From contig JACCIC010000051.1 in NCBI GenBank assembly GCA_018907035.1, positions 2,623,001 to 2,687,000 of the forward strand: a stretch of 64,000 nucleotides of DNA, read 5' to 3'. Origin of the DNA: Sycobia sp. Sy_11. Lineage: Eukaryota; Arthropoda; Insecta; Hymenoptera; Epichrysomallidae. The translations under genes and the position numbers were made by a program. The notes below the pieces were generated by a model that worked only from the letters and a program-made list of their open reading frames with translations, searched no databases and was not told the origin of the DNA. The stretch's first letter is position 1. The number at the start of each line of letters is the position of its first letter. This document shows, one piece after another, positions 1-13,843 of the stretch.

Positions 1-386
1 CTTATTGTTAAAAATTTAATAAAAGTAAATAAACTATTTCTATAGAAGCATTAATAGATATAAATTAATTTTTTATAAATTTAACTACGTACGATTAAAA
101 ACTTACTTTCGAACCATGTTGGGTACTTTCGTCGCATAGTCATTTAATAATTATATCTAAAATAATTAAAGATACGTATAATAATTTAAAAAATTTTTAA
201 TAAAAAGTAAGTAAATTATATTGGAAATCCATTTCATAAAGTTAACTGCAAATCTTTCAATGGAAATACTGAGCTTTCTGAAATCATTGAAAACTAATTT
301 ATACTATCACTTTTCTTTTATTTCCAGTGCAAAGTAAGATTATAGAAAAGTAAGATTATATTTTACTTAAAAAATTTAACTTATCA
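1..386. other. AT-rich non-coding stretch
   Basis: AT-rich sequence with no open frame worth reporting. A short direct duplication of a motif reading aaagtaagattata lies near 328-360. Nothing else is recognisable. Confidence 0.6.
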
Positions 387-578
387 AGTAAATAATGATT
401 TGTTTTGTAGCAAGTAAATTATTTTCTTAAATTAATAAAATATTCAATAGGTTTAAGACAACGTTGTTTCATTTAAATGGGCTCTTCTTGCATGAATTAA
501 ATACTTCGTTCACTTAAGAAGATACTTTCTTAATTTTGCTTGCTAATTTACTTGCTACAAAACAAGAAAATATTTACT
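387..578. mobile_element. Small inverted-repeat (MITE-like) element
   Basis: Two 35-bp arms at 387-421 and 544-578 are inverted copies of each other with 4 mismatches. Both contain the exact core ttgttttgtagcaagtaaat (plus-strand sense at the left arm). The 122 bp between them are AT-rich and non-coding. Size, inverted arms and lack of coding capacity fit a miniature inverted-repeat element. I could not identify a target-site duplication or place it in a superfamily, and a chance foldback in AT-rich DNA is possible, although the 20-bp identical core argues against that. Confidence 0.5.
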
Positions 579-2527
<1,949 letters not shown>

Positions 2528-2786
2528 TTGATAAAATCAATGTAAACAGCAAAAGACATTATTTAATATCTTCATTTCGCCTCCCACGTACGCATACTCA
2601 CCTTCTCTCCTCCAAGTGTTATTATTATCATTATGATATCTCGTGATACCTTTACGTAACAATGACGCAGGCGTCGACTGGTATATACATCTATACGTAT
2701 ATATACCAGTTACATTTTCGAAGCCGCCTCGAAGGGGAATGGAGAAGGGAACCGATTTTTGTACATCCTTGGCTCGCATTGTATAC

Positions 2787-2789
<3 letters not shown>

Positions 2790-2838
<49 letters not shown>
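2790..2838. repeat. (TA)n microsatellite
   Basis: About 24 perfect TA units at the left border of a CG-rich block. A short inverted motif, ctggtatata near 2679 and tatataccag near 2700, lies upstream of it. Confidence 0.95.
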
Positions 2839-2842
<4 letters not shown>

Positions 2843-2844
2843 CA

Positions 2845-3167
2845 TCGGTAGAACTCCCGGTGCGCGCGTGTTGCGAAACCCGGGGCATTCCCGCCTGCGC
2901 CGCGTTCACTCTTACTTCTCCACGGTCGTGCTCCTTTTTTTTTATCTCTCTCCCTCTCCTCCTTTTTTGTCGGCCGCTGCCGCGGTCGCGCCACAGGGGA
3001 AAGCCTTTCACTTTCGCGCGGATGTGCGCGCGCCCGTAGCCGCGCCGATGAATCATAACCCCGCATTGACGCACGCGCGGTCCGAGGTGCGGTGTGCGGC
3101 CGTAGCGCGCTTTGTTGTTGCGCGAGCACACGGTCCCCGGTCCGCGAGATTTGCCTCGCTCTCTCGC

Positions 3168-3205
<38 letters not shown>

Positions 3206-3440
3206 TCTAGCTATTTTCCTCCTCCCAGCCTCTTTCTCCCTAACGCGGCTCTCGAAGGAATGTTGTTCATATATGTATATAGGCTCGCGTTTTATGGTAA
3301 TTGGATGGGCGTCGGATGGAAGCGCGGTTTGGTATGTACTATCCTTTTTTCCATCCTTTCCCTTGGAAGGCGCAGCGGGCTCGGTTAAATCCGGGTCGGC
3401 TCGGACTGGGTTGAAGGGGCTGTACGTGAAACTCTAATAT
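2845..3440. other. CG-rich block with CT array
   Basis: A roughly 600-bp block with many CG dinucleotides, in strong contrast to its AT-rich flanks. It contains CT/T-rich patches (2925-2965) and a CT array at 3171-3206. Open frames cross it on both strands (the longest at 2643-3437) but none shows a domain, and each begins or ends in simple repeat. I read it as a non-coding GC block, possibly regulatory; that function is inference. Confidence 0.5.
3171..3206. repeat. (CT)n microsatellite
   Basis: Near-perfect CT array inside the CG-rich block. On the minus strand it reads (GA)n, the type of tract bound by GAGA factor in Drosophila; binding here is not shown. Confidence 0.92.
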
Positions 3441-3476
3441 GAAAATCGAGGACACGAGTGACCGAAAATTCGTGAC

Positions 3477-3480
<4 letters not shown>

Positions 3481-3532
<52 letters not shown>

Positions 3533-3546
3533 GAGAGAGAGAGAGA
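3481..3546. repeat. (GA)n microsatellite
   Basis: About 33 GA units with one interruption near 3530. It sits 40 bp beyond the CG-rich block, so the block is bracketed by TA on the left and GA on the right. Confidence 0.95.
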
Positions 3547-6120
3547 TATGCCAAACTTTAGGGATTTTATCTTTCTATTGTATGTGCACAATTAATGACG
3601 TTCGCGAGATTAAGGACTATCTTTTCGTAAATACGTGTTGAAAGACTGCTAGAAGATGTTACATAGTTATATAGTATTATTGAGACTTTTACCAACTCAT
3701 GACCAAAATTTGACAAAGAATTTTGATAAAAATAGATAGTTTCAAATATGGCAAAAGAACCGTCGCTATTCTTCTTTTGAATAATCATTAGAAAGAAAAA
3801 TAAAAAAAAATTTATAAAAGTATGAAGTTTTATCGTCCTTTTAATGATAAGAGAAAGAAATGCAAAAAAAGTAATTAATCGATTAGCTTTGTCAAAGCAA
3901 TATCAGACGAAGCTCTGAAAAAGCTTTCTAATTTTCAGCCAATCTTCAAATTGGTAGAACATTTTGTTTATCAGAAACCGGGTATAGAAAAAACGTTTTT
4001 AATGGAATACCTTATTGATGATCGATTAAGGAATGAAAAAACAGTAGTAAAATTCTACAGAAAAGTCGATATATATTTCCTTAAGAGTTAGAGAACAAAT
4101 AAAAAATAAAAAATATTGTCAATATATCTCTATTTTACGGCAAGATAGGTTAAGGCATGTTTGCTCAATAGAAACGTATACAAATGTCCGTCGACCGGCG
4201 TTTGAAATTTTAAAATGGATTTGGCTGATAACTTCCTTGTGGGCTGATGGTTAATATTTTATATCAGAGGGATCAACCAATAAGCAATTGGAAACTAAGA
4301 AAGACCACTGTTCGAACGCTATTTTGAAAGTTCTATGAAGAATTTTGATCAAAAATCAAACGCGGATATCTATTTTCTGCCATTTCATGAAAATCGACGG
4401 TTCCAAGATACAAAAACGGGCAATGGTTTCAATTTCGTTATAAACAAGCGTAAAAACATCATTTTTATACTGTCACTTTTAATAGAGCCGAGTGTAACTT
4501 TCTTGTCGCGCCAGTAGTAACAGTCGGTTTCGGCGAGACTTTCAAGTACAAAATCCATTTGTAAGAAGTTGAGCACGTTTTTTCAACGATTAAAATACCA
4601 CATAGTTGCACGCTTTACAGAAATTAAAGTAAAGCACCGGGAAAACTTTTTGCTGTTATTTAAATATACATCTTTAAAGCTCTCTTGTACACATGGATTT
4701 CTATCCGAATGGCCGGACAGCGGTTCTTTATGGCAGAATATCACTGCCGAATTCAAAGATAGGCTAAATATTTTTAAGAAGCTAATAATTACTCCACAGA
4801 AATTATTGGGCTGACCAACTTTCTTCAGAGGCGCACTTCTAAGAGGTACACTACACGCGTGCTCATACGTATATATGAGAAATACGAATGCGGGGAAAGG
4901 ATCGATTGCATAACACTCGGGAATTTAGGTTGCTTCTGCATTCTGGAATAAAGAGTAATTCCTTGCGCAACGTATGACGCAGACTTCATATCCGGATCCC
5001 CGGCGACTCCGAAGTCACGAAGGTACTAACCAAATGCGTTAACAGTGTTTTATTGGACCTTTTTCAGATAGCTGTATTCGACGTAACTAAGTAATGGCGG
5101 ACGTCTCAAATAGAAGTTGGATTTCTTCATTTAGATTTGGTCTTTTTTTTATTATTTTAATAATAATAATAGAAGTAATAGAAATCTGACTTTTCCAAAA
5201 TAATTGTAGAAGTCAGAAATATAAAGTCTTATAATAATTAGAAAATATTATAAAATTTTAATAATTACCATACTTCTACTGTCAATGCAGATAATTGGTC
5301 TTATCGAGAGAAGTGTCGCTCTACGTGAAGCCTTTTAACGTTGAAATACCTGCTAAAAGTACCCGATAAAGTATACCTTAATTTTGAAAATATAATAATC
5401 TAGAAATATTTCATTCAAGCGTACGTAAGAGGGGCTGTTAATAATTTTCGAGCACTGACATCAAAAAAATTTATTTATAGTATTTGTGAAAAAAATCATG
5501 CGAAGGATCGAACATCGGTCCAGCCAATAGTTAAGTGTATACAAAAATTTCCCACGTCCAATAAATTTAATATCAATCGAACAATTTGGAATCGCGAATG
5601 TAAGCGAAAAGATCAGCATCAAGTCCAATATACTGCATAAAGCTAATCATTCGGTTTCCAAAAAGAAATAAAAAACAAACAGAATGACGATTTTAAAACA
5701 AATAATCGAACTTAAACTATAAGGAATCATAAAAAACTAAAGGAACTACGCGCTCTCTACGCCTTGATGTTTATCTGCCCACAACATCGACGGACTCATT
5801 GGCAGGGAAAGCAGCCCGCGCAATCCGTTGGATTTTAGCGATCAAATGATGGTCGCACAGACAGCACACATGCGGTATCTCCTAATACAAATGTCTTAAA
5901 GCGTATTGGGTTCCCGCTTCTGTTATATATATATATTACACATGTATAACGAGTCCGGCCATAAACTAACCTTTACCACTAATGCGTGGCGCACTCGCGG
6001 CGTTTCGAGGAAGCATTAATAAATTATAAATACATACATACGTATAACGTATGTATACAGCGCAAGGCGGTGTCGGCGCTGTACATTAGCAAGAGCGAAA
6101 AATTTATTCGACAAGTGGTC
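3547..6120. other. Mostly unique non-coding DNA
   Basis: No gene recognised. Between about 4200 and 4820 base composition is more balanced, and open frames of 60-81 codons occur (plus 4335-4517, plus 4569-4814, minus 4385-4576). They resemble no family I know and are crossed by an open frame on the other strand. A weak B-box-like motif on the minus strand (gttcgatcc within 5500-5515) could be a decayed SINE, but no A box or tail is visible. Confidence 0.5.
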
Positions 6121-6612
6121 TCCTCCCATTACAATTCAATCGGTCGCGCGCGAGCACAGAGAGGGAGAGAGAGAGAGAGAGAGAAAGAAGGGGGGAGGGG
6201 TAGGAGAGAGCCAAAAGGAGCGCGAGCGAGCGATAATCAGGGTCAATGATTAATCGCCGCACGACGCAGCGGGGGTGGGGGTGGCGAGAAGTTTCGCGTG
6301 TAATATATACGCGCGTTCATTATCCAAGACAATGGGAAGAGGGAGGTAGAGGGAGGGAGTGAGAGAGAGCTGCGCGAAGAATACCATCAGGGACAGATAT
6401 ACGGCATGCGCCGTATTGCATAAAAATTGACGGGCTGTATATGAAATGGCTCGGCCGCTGCGCCGCGTCCGAGAAATTTGTCACGCGCATAATACGCGCG
6501 CGTATATTTATTACGACCGGAGAAAATTTCCGAATAATACGCGTAGATATAAGCATATAATACGCCTCTCGCTGTTTGTCCCATACGGAGCGAGAGTAGC
6601 GACGGGCATCGT

Positions 6613-6655
<43 letters not shown>

Positions 6656-6680
6656 GCCTCCGGTTCGTGATCTGCGTGCT
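6121..6680. other. CG-rich block with two GA arrays
   Basis: CG-rich sequence interrupted by GA arrays at 6159-6184 and 6617-6652 and by a G-rich patch near 6270-6285. Open frames on both strands (plus 5986-6249, minus 6320-6718, plus 6446-6670) are driven by the GA tracts. No protein domain is visible. Confidence 0.5.
6617..6652. repeat. (GA)n microsatellite
   Basis: About 18 perfect GA units at the right edge of the CG-rich block. Confidence 0.94.
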
Positions 6681-6760
6681 ACTTGATGTCTATGTATATA
6701 CATCAGGATTTTTAACACACTTTACGTACGCACCGCTTGGGAAAACTATTAGGTACACAG

Positions 6761-6836
6761 ATATATATATATATATTCTCGACTAAAGCGAAGAATTTCA
6801 TAGTTTAAGAAAAATATATTGGATAGCGTTAATGCT

Positions 6837-6919
<83 letters not shown>

Positions 6920-6956
6920 AATCTTAACGGTGCTTGAATAACATATATATTACATA

Positions 6957-7006
<50 letters not shown>

Positions 7007-7179
7007 TGAAACAAATTTTCACAAATAGATATATATTACTATCTATTTAGTTGTGCTATGATTATTATTTACGACCACACGATACACTCGGAAATTTCTT
7101 TTTTCATTTTAAAGTGAAAACTTTTCCTACCTGCATCCTCCTTACATTCAAATTTTAGATAAGATACGCGTTATAGTTA

Positions 7180-7228
<49 letters not shown>
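6761..7228. repeat. Cluster of four (TA)n arrays
   Basis: TA arrays at 6761-6776, 6844-6917, 6962-7002 and 7182-7228, separated by AT-rich unique sequence. The 74-bp array at 6844-6917 is the longest uninterrupted TA run I see in the window. Such tracts extrude cruciforms and slip easily, so assembled lengths here are probably unreliable. Confidence 0.93.
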
Positions 7229-7236
<8 letters not shown>

Positions 7237-8757
7237 TATACCATCATTCAATATGTATCTGACATTTGAATGTTGTGCATACCGGTTTCGAAACATAAGA
7301 TTCAATAATATACGAGTATCTAAATACGTGAAATTCGCGTTCCTTTTTCTCCATACTAATATATGTGTGTAATCATGTATACGTTGTCAATTTGTCGATC
7401 GAGAGTGTGATACACAGACAAATGGATGAATCAATGTATGGATTTATAAATAAATATGAAATGTGACAAAAAAAAAAATTAAAAATATATTTTTCTTGAT
7501 CTATACTATACATGTCGAATAGATATATCTTCAAAGCATAAAAGTAGTAGAAACAGGTAAATTGTAAATACTGTAATATATGCTCGTATAAATGACCGGA
7601 ATTTCTATCAATATTAAATTAAATTCATAAAATATACAATTAATATATAATATAATGTGTCATAATTATTGGTAAATCTATATCGGTCGTTTAAATAAAG
7701 TCACATGCTCGCTAAATTTTATCGAGAACATTGACAATTGTCCCTTCAACGTACATCCGGGCATAAGAATTCAAACTCGATGTATTACGAAAAAAGACGG
7801 ATTAAAATAACAAGAAAGTTCTGAATATTTAATCCAATAAGAGAGAAGGTGCGGATATGTTCTTGTTAGCGATTTGAGACCAGCGCGAGACGAAAGATTT
7901 CGAATTTCGTCATCTGAGGAATTCGAAAAATGCGCACTTTCAACGTGCTTAAAAGTCTCGTTTTTTTTACTATCAGCGCGCGTTAACCAAGAGTGTGCCT
8001 GTATGTAAGAGAGAGTTAATGAGTGATTGAGTGAGATAGCACGAGGGAGAGAGAGAGAGAGAGAGAGAGAACTAAAGTGTAACTTCGCCACAATTACATT
8101 TTTATTTTCGGTATGAACTCGCTATACCTAACGAGAGCAAAGAAAGCTTCACGCTTAATTTTTATTTGAACGTCTAATTTTCAACCGAGAGCGACGGACA
8201 GTACAGCGAGAGACAGAGAGAGGCTCCCATTATCCTAAATCAAGTCGACAAGGTCGGATTAACGTTTACGAGCATCGTACGAGTCGCCGAAACGCGTGCA
8301 GCAACGAGCGCGGTCGAAATAAAAAGTTAACCGCGCACACGCGGTTGGACGCGGAAAAGTGGTGAATTATGGCGAAAAGGAATTTTTCATTGATAATGCT
8401 AATTAAATTTCTTTTTCACAGTTTAAGCTTAGAATGCGATTATTACAATCCCAAAAGTTAGTTGATGAAATTGCGCTTTCCTTTCAAAATCTTGTCCTCA
8501 TAAATTGATTTTACGCCCTTGGATAACAACTAAACGTTTACGCCCTATATAATGTAAGATTGTGAAATTTCACTTTACGATTAATGTCGTATATAAAAAT
8601 AGTATAAGCCGATGCTGCACGATCGAACACTATTCGTTTGGTCAAGCCAACCATGAATTGAATCCTTCTTGTCAAATATATACACAATTTGATAATTATT
8701 TCATTGATTTCACTATACGCAGATAAAGGTTGAATAAACTAAAGTTCTTGTCTGTAC

Positions 8758-8758
<1 letters not shown>
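7229..8758. other. Non-coding stretch
   Basis: AT-rich from 7229 to about 7800, more balanced from 7830 to 8370, with a GA array at 8047-8070. The 106-codon minus-strand frame at 7771-8091 starts in the GA/CT tract and shows no domain. No gene is supported. Confidence 0.55.

Positions 8759-8760
<2 letters not shown>

Positions 8761-8819
<59 letters not shown>
8761..8819. repeat. (TA)n microsatellite
   Basis: About 29 perfect TA units, 20 bp before a family A repeat end. Confidence 0.95.
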
Positions 8820-8823
<4 letters not shown>

Positions 8824-8839
8824 CAAATTTTAATTATTG

Positions 8840-8950
8840 TTACAGTTTGGTTAGAATAATATATATAATTATAATTATATTATAGTCAGATTATCCTTGT
8901 TTATAACCACTCTCGAAAAATCTGAAATTTCAAATGTACTGCTAAAAAAA
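8840..8950 (+). mobile_element. Family A repeat, single end
   Basis: This aligns with the ends of the two complete family A elements at 12234-12472 and 20279-20622. Shared landmarks in order are a tacagt-type motif, an aataatat/ataatta stretch, a tagtcaga-type motif, then atccttgtttataa, then ctgctaaaaa. The opposite inverted end is absent, so this is a solo end or a truncated copy. The family is defined here by internal comparison; I do not recognise it. Confidence 0.55.
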
Positions 8951-9111
8951 ATTAAGAAAAAAACGATATGCCACTGTCGGCAACGCGATTAGGATACTCG
9001 GAGAATAAATATGGATACGTCTAATTCTAGGCTCAGAGGTTGATTGATACATGGGACAAGATCAGATTGAGTTCCGCATCCATGACGACCATTTGGTTCT
9101 ACTCGGATGCT

Positions 9112-9114
<3 letters not shown>

Positions 9115-9164
<50 letters not shown>

Positions 9165-9220
9165 CATTTAAACTGACTTTATATAACACTGTTCTTTTTA
9201 GTCGAAAAGAAAGCAGAAAA

Positions 9221-9285
<65 letters not shown>

Positions 9286-9403
9286 GAGACAGAGAGTGAA
9301 GCATACCTCTGGACCTTTTAAATGAAAACACGCGCAAAAGGTACGAGAAAATTGAGTGATCTACAAAATTACATGAATGTATATGTGTGACGGTATTCGT
9401 ATA

Positions 9404-9451
<48 letters not shown>

Positions 9452-9796
9452 TAGGCAGATTTTACTCCAACATTTTGTCGCATCATTTAATATGCGACAC
9501 AGAAACAGGCACACACACAAACACAAACACAAACACGCGCACACATATGCTCGAGTAAGATGCCCTCTCGTCGCACGCGTTCCATACTCGAACCCATTAT
9601 ATATCCAGATTTGTAATGGTAATCCAGTGGGTGCGGTGAGCCGAGGCGCGCACGAATGTATAACGCGCTCACGGCTCTCAAAATTCATCCAGAATCTGGG
9701 TTAGTCGAGCACTGCCGGAGAAATGATAGTCCGTTGCTATTGTGTGTGTGTGTGTGTATGTGTGTATGTGTGTGTGTGTGTGTGTGTGCGTGTGTC
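9115..9796. repeat. Microsatellite cluster (TA, GA, TA, CA, TG)
   Basis: Five arrays within 700 bp: TA 9115-9163, imperfect GA 9221-9297, TA 9408-9447, CA-rich 9510-9546 and TG 9741-9796. The intervening sequence is moderately CG-rich near 9550-9680. All open frames through here (for example minus 9179-9688) are repeat artefacts, with Ile-Tyr, Leu-Ser and Val-Cys runs. Confidence 0.93.
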
Positions 9797-11015
9797 GCTT
9801 CTGACGATCATATATTAATTGGTGATTTTTTTTTTAATTATTAAAAGTTTGAGAAAAAAATTACAAGTTTTCTCTTTTTTCTCCTTTACAGTAGGAACCT
9901 GAGTTGATATAAATTAAATAAAAAAAAAATTTTTTTTTACGACGCAAATCGACGAGCTGCTCGATTGATATATTATATGCTAAAATTCGCTAGTCCAAAT
10001 CGATGTATAGCGGATGTACTTAGCTATCTACAATATGCGTACGAATGACGAATTCCATTGCGGAGCGATGAGCGCGCGATTGTTAGATTAGAATTTAATG
10101 AATATTCTTAAATGATTCGGATTAGCATTCAGTTCCATCATTTTATTGTTTATGAAATGTATAATAAATGAGACTTAGAATGGATGGCATAAATCAGCCG
10201 TGCGCAGGTCATTTCAATGATAAACTTTTAATTTGCTCGAATCAGAAACTGTGCCATTTCTAACCAATTTGGGTTACCATTTGGGTTACAATGTTTTCAA
10301 CGGGTAAATATGAAGATAAAATAACAATTTGTCAAGACAACTCTTGCATGAGCGTAAAAAACGAATTTATACCGAATTCGATGAAAACTATGATTTATGA
10401 ACATCTTTAATAGTGCGAAGCTCAACACTATAAGTATAATTAAATAGATAGGTTCGGTGCTCAAAAAAAAAAATTGGTTTCTCCTACGTCTCAGTTGCAG
10501 AAATTTCTAAATTTCAACACCTTGGCATTCCTTCCATGCTCTTTGATTCTTTCAAACTTGCTCGTACCAGTCAGAACTGGATTTTCAATTTCTGCTCGAC
10601 GTAAGCTGCTGCTAACGTCTTTTTTCGCGAAAAGTTTTCTCACTCGAACTGTATCGCAACAGTCGTTTTCAAACAACAATATCGCGAAAACCCTTTGAAT
10701 CTCCGTTGCAAAAAAAAAAAAAAAATGAATTTCATGTACATGCGCGCAAAATTAGTTGCCAAAATTAGTGCCAGTCTAACTCATGTTATTCGACGAAATT
10801 TACATTATAAATGATTCTGTACGCGTAACTTCATTTTTTTACTCCCATACAGGGGTATTTTTTACTGCGTTTTCGTCAATTTCGAGAAAAATAAATAATG
10901 GATTCGTGCCGAGGTATACGAAAATTCTTGTGAAAATACTAGTTTCGTACTTTTCCCTTGACGGGCAAAAAATGCCGGTTCTTTAACATTGTTCTTTTAT
11001 AGTATATATATATTA

Positions 11016-11018
<3 letters not shown>
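9797..11018. other. Unique non-coding DNA
   Basis: No gene recognised. A pair of overlapping frames on opposite strands at 10474-10698 (74 and 62 codons) has no recognisable domain. A short direct repeat built on the word atttgggttac occurs near 10267-10290, and an A-tract lies near 10709-10724. Confidence 0.55.

Positions 11019-11061
<43 letters not shown>
11019..11061. repeat. (TA)n microsatellite
   Basis: About 21 TA units, lying roughly 70 bp before the large CG-rich block at 11130-11860. Confidence 0.94.
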
Positions 11062-11063
<2 letters not shown>

Positions 11064-11129
11064 GATCTCATAATAGCTATTCAATATTCAATTCCGTCAG
11101 GCCTATTATTATCAAGCCTCTCGAATTCT

Positions 11130-11404
11130 CAGAATTTGGCGCGAATGACGGAATCACGTTCTCGTACACGCGAGAAAGAGAGGGGGACGGTGGGGGGGTG
11201 TTCGAGAACGAGAAAGAGAGTCCAGAGGCTCCAAATCGCGGAAGAAATTGCCTTTCGATGGGTTACACATGCGTCGGCGAATACGCGCGAGGATGGGGGA
11301 GGCGAAAAAAATGCCGATGTGCGACCGGGACGACGCCGAGCGTCGCGTCGCGTCGGCGAAAATCGCTCTTACTGCCCACGAGGACACCGTCGGGAAACGG
11401 CTGT

Positions 11405-11435
<31 letters not shown>

Positions 11436-11860
11436 ATGCTCAATCGTAAATTTCCAGGCATTTTTCCATCGGCCGACTTCGCCGTCTCGCCTCGCGCCGA
11501 GACGGGGAGGAGACTTTTACGAGCGCGCCAAGCGCGTCGGTCTCGAAAAGTCCCCTCTACCCCTCCCCATCCTCGCCTTAATAATACGAGATCGATAGAA
11601 GCCGCAATTCGCGCCTGTTACAATTTACGAGATGATGAGGGTAATGAGAAAGGGGCAGGGGGCCTGACTTTCTAGCGTTTCAGCGCGCGCACGCATAGCC
11701 GCGTCGTAATATTTGCATCGACGGACGCTACCGATGTCGAGTGCCGGTATATTTTGTGCGCGCGGCAAGCGCGAAATAAGACGGACCGCCCCCAATGGGG
11801 CTCGCTCGTTTTCCCGCTTGCATTCGATTTCTCGACTTTTACTCTCCTCCTTGGCCTCGC
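11130..11860. other. Large CG-rich block
   Basis: One of the longest CG-rich blocks of the window, about 730 bp, with a G-rich patch (11180-11200), a TG array at 11411-11437 and many gcgcgc/cgcgcg words. Frames of up to 179 codons cross it in several registers on both strands (11136-11675 is the longest) but none carries a domain, and three plus-strand frames overlap heavily. A CpG-rich regulatory block is the simplest reading; an unannotated first exon cannot be excluded. Confidence 0.5.
11411..11437. repeat. (TG)n microsatellite
   Basis: About 13 TG units embedded in the CG-rich block. Confidence 0.92.
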
Positions 11861-12233
11861 GCAAGCGGGCTGAATAATTAGACGATAGCGCGTAGTCGTT
11901 AGCGAGAGTATTAGTCGCGCGATTAATAGCTCGCCAAATAATCATACGTTAATTATATATGTATCAATGGAAGACACAAGTCGAGGAGGGGGAGGGGGAG
12001 AAATCGCGAGAGAAATTTTTTTTGCCAGCTCGAGTGCCGGCGCGTTTCCTGAATTTTCGTTAATATTAATATGCGATTTCACTCTACGCGGCGGATGCGG
12101 AAATGTCGAAAAAACTGCGTGTATGCTAATTATGTAAAAGCTGAGATCGAAAGATATCTGTTGCTCGCGTTTATCGAAATTTTGCCGACGTCCCATTGTG
12201 ATCTCGCCGGATTAACAAATACTCGTTACTAAC
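11861..12233. promoter_or_regulatory. TAAT-rich candidate regulatory stretch
   Basis: Directly after the CG-rich block, several TAAT-core words occur close together: ataatta at 11874-11880, gattaatag near 11921-11929, gttaattat near 11949-11957, and ttaatattaatat near 12060-12072. These are the cores bound by many homeodomain proteins. Unlike the AT-rich background, they sit in moderately GC-rich unique sequence. Function is inferred from motif density only, and TAAT is common by chance. Confidence 0.25.
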
Positions 12234-12472
12234 GGGTTTACAGTCTTTGTAATGTAATATGATTATAATTATGTAATGGCGGATATATTAAAAAATAAAT
12301 TAGCAAAGGATAAATTGATTGGTACTACTAGCGTGTTGTTTTTGTATCTTTGTTCTATTTTAGTAGTAGTTTTCCAATTTTACCTGCTACTAGGGGGAGG
12401 TGTGATTATAAACAAGGACAGTCTGACTGTTATTCTATAATTATATTATTTTACAAAGTCTATAAGATCGGC
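12234..12472. mobile_element. Family A inverted-repeat element, complete
   Basis: The left end at about 12234-12275 (acagtctttgtaa core) and the right end at 12432-12472 (ttacaaagtctataagatcg) are inverted copies of each other. The right arm extends inward through aacaaggacagtctgactgt. The reverse complement of the right half aligns for about 130 bp with the left half of the element at 20279-20622, including a tagtag/ctactaa inner motif. There is no coding capacity. The superfamily and exact termini are uncertain. Confidence 0.6.
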
Positions 12473-13826
12473 AGATGTATTTGTTAGTTTCTTTTCAATG
12501 TTACTTTCAATTTTACTCCTTCAGGTTCGATGCAAATATACTTGAAAATAAAAACGTTTCTTTAAATTTCAGTTTTCGTTTGAACAAAAAATTTCAAATA
12601 GTACAAAAGAAATAAAACGTATGTTTATCCTGTTCATCGAGTATATTATATTTCTTTATGCGTCATGCTTATGGTTGGTCTTGAAGTGCGGCTTAACCGT
12701 TTAGAAGAGATCTTTCGCAAAGTTCAAAATAAAAGGAATCAAAACAAATACTATATGTATTACCCGATAGACTTTTTACAACAGTTTGCAGTCTGAAATA
12801 CTCCATGTAACATTTATACTACTATTTAAGTAAGTGATCATATTACGCATCAAACCTGGAAGTTATTTACGAGGCGGTGAGACGTACGTGCCCCACTTAG
12901 CTTTATGGCGATTTTTTATTGTTCCTGAGTTTGTTTTATCAATGTTTGAAAGCATTTTGCGACTTTTAACGTATTGAAGGGCATAAGTAGTAAGATGTTG
13001 TTGAACAATTAAATAGATTGTGTAGTTTTCGATATTGAAATGACAAAAGAAAAATATTCTCCAGAATCGAGATATTGTGCTTAGTTTTCTATTACGAAAT
13101 TCCTATGAATTGACGTTTATTTCCTTCAAGAATGCGGGTAAATATCAATAAGATCTTTTGTTCGTTCTTTAGACGCGGTGAATTTTTTTCGAATTTCCTT
13201 GAAATTACTCCGCTGGCATCGCGTAGCTTGCGTTGACGTACTCTGTAATTAAAAGTTTGGTCGTCGTAATTTTATTCACAGAGTGGATTATTAATTGTGC
13301 CCATATGCGCTAAGTGTAGCAACTCGGCGATAACGATTACGATTAAACCTGCATTCATGAGTATTTGTAACGACTGTAGCTCAGCTTTGATTAGATGGAT
13401 TTTGAAACGACAAGGGTTATTGATCCGTTTCGAAATCCGTTCAAAATTTGGCCCTTCCGTGATGTTTAGCGTCTCTCGTACTTATTTTCTCACGCGCTAA
13501 GATGGACTTGCTCGCAAAGAAAAATCGTACCGATCGGCAATGGGAACGTTTCTGAGAGTTTAAGCTTTCGTAACGCAACGATAATGCGGTGAACGTGAAG
13601 CGGAAAATAAAGAAGGGTTGAATTTAAATATTATTTGCGCGCGAATAAGCGAGGTACGAATTTTGGCGAAGCTTTCACGAGCTGAGCAAAAAATTACGTT
13701 AATGACCGCCGACCGTGAAAGGAAGAAAGAGAATCCAACGGTAACCGCTAATGCCCGAGACGACCCTCTAGCGTAACAAGTCTGTAAAAATATAACAAAA
13801 GGGAAAGTAGACCGTTCGCCGAGTCT
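12473..13826. other. Unique non-coding DNA
   Basis: No gene recognised. The sequence is AT-rich to about 13130, then more balanced. Two unrelated frames, plus 13297-13500 (67 codons, with paired cysteines near its start) and minus 13560-13862 (100 codons), show no family I can name. I leave them unannotated. Confidence 0.5.
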
Positions 13827-13843
13827 CCGCCACTGGATGGCGA
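13827..13843 (-). promoter_or_regulatory. CTCF-like motif candidate
   Basis: The minus strand reads tcgccatccagtggcgg, which follows the pattern CGCCnnCnnGTGGC of the CTCF core. CTCF exists in Hymenoptera and marks chromatin boundaries in several insects. This is a by-eye match with mismatches; no matrix score was computed. Confidence 0.22.

Noticed and set aside
2643..3437. 264-codon open frame, the longest in the window
   Set aside because: It runs through a TA array and a CT array, giving Ile-Tyr and Leu-Ser runs. Other registers and the opposite strand are equally open, and there is no domain.
5495..5530. Minus-strand B-box-like word gttcgatcc
   Set aside because: No A box at the right distance, no tail and no duplication. 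Not similar enough to the SINE at 22890 to call.
7675..7710. Further family A end (atcggtcgtttaaataaagtc)
   Set aside because: Only about a dozen bases agree with the family A end and the inner part does not follow. The similar word at 20980 was also left out.
11136..11675. 179-codon frame in a CG-rich block
   Set aside because: Three plus-strand registers and one minus-strand register are open over the same bases, typical of stop-poor GC-rich DNA. No conserved motif seen.
13297..13500. 67-codon frame with paired cysteines suggesting a zinc-binding protein
   Set aside because: Only one CxxC-type pair and one further pair at irregular spacing; no family match and no splice or start context.
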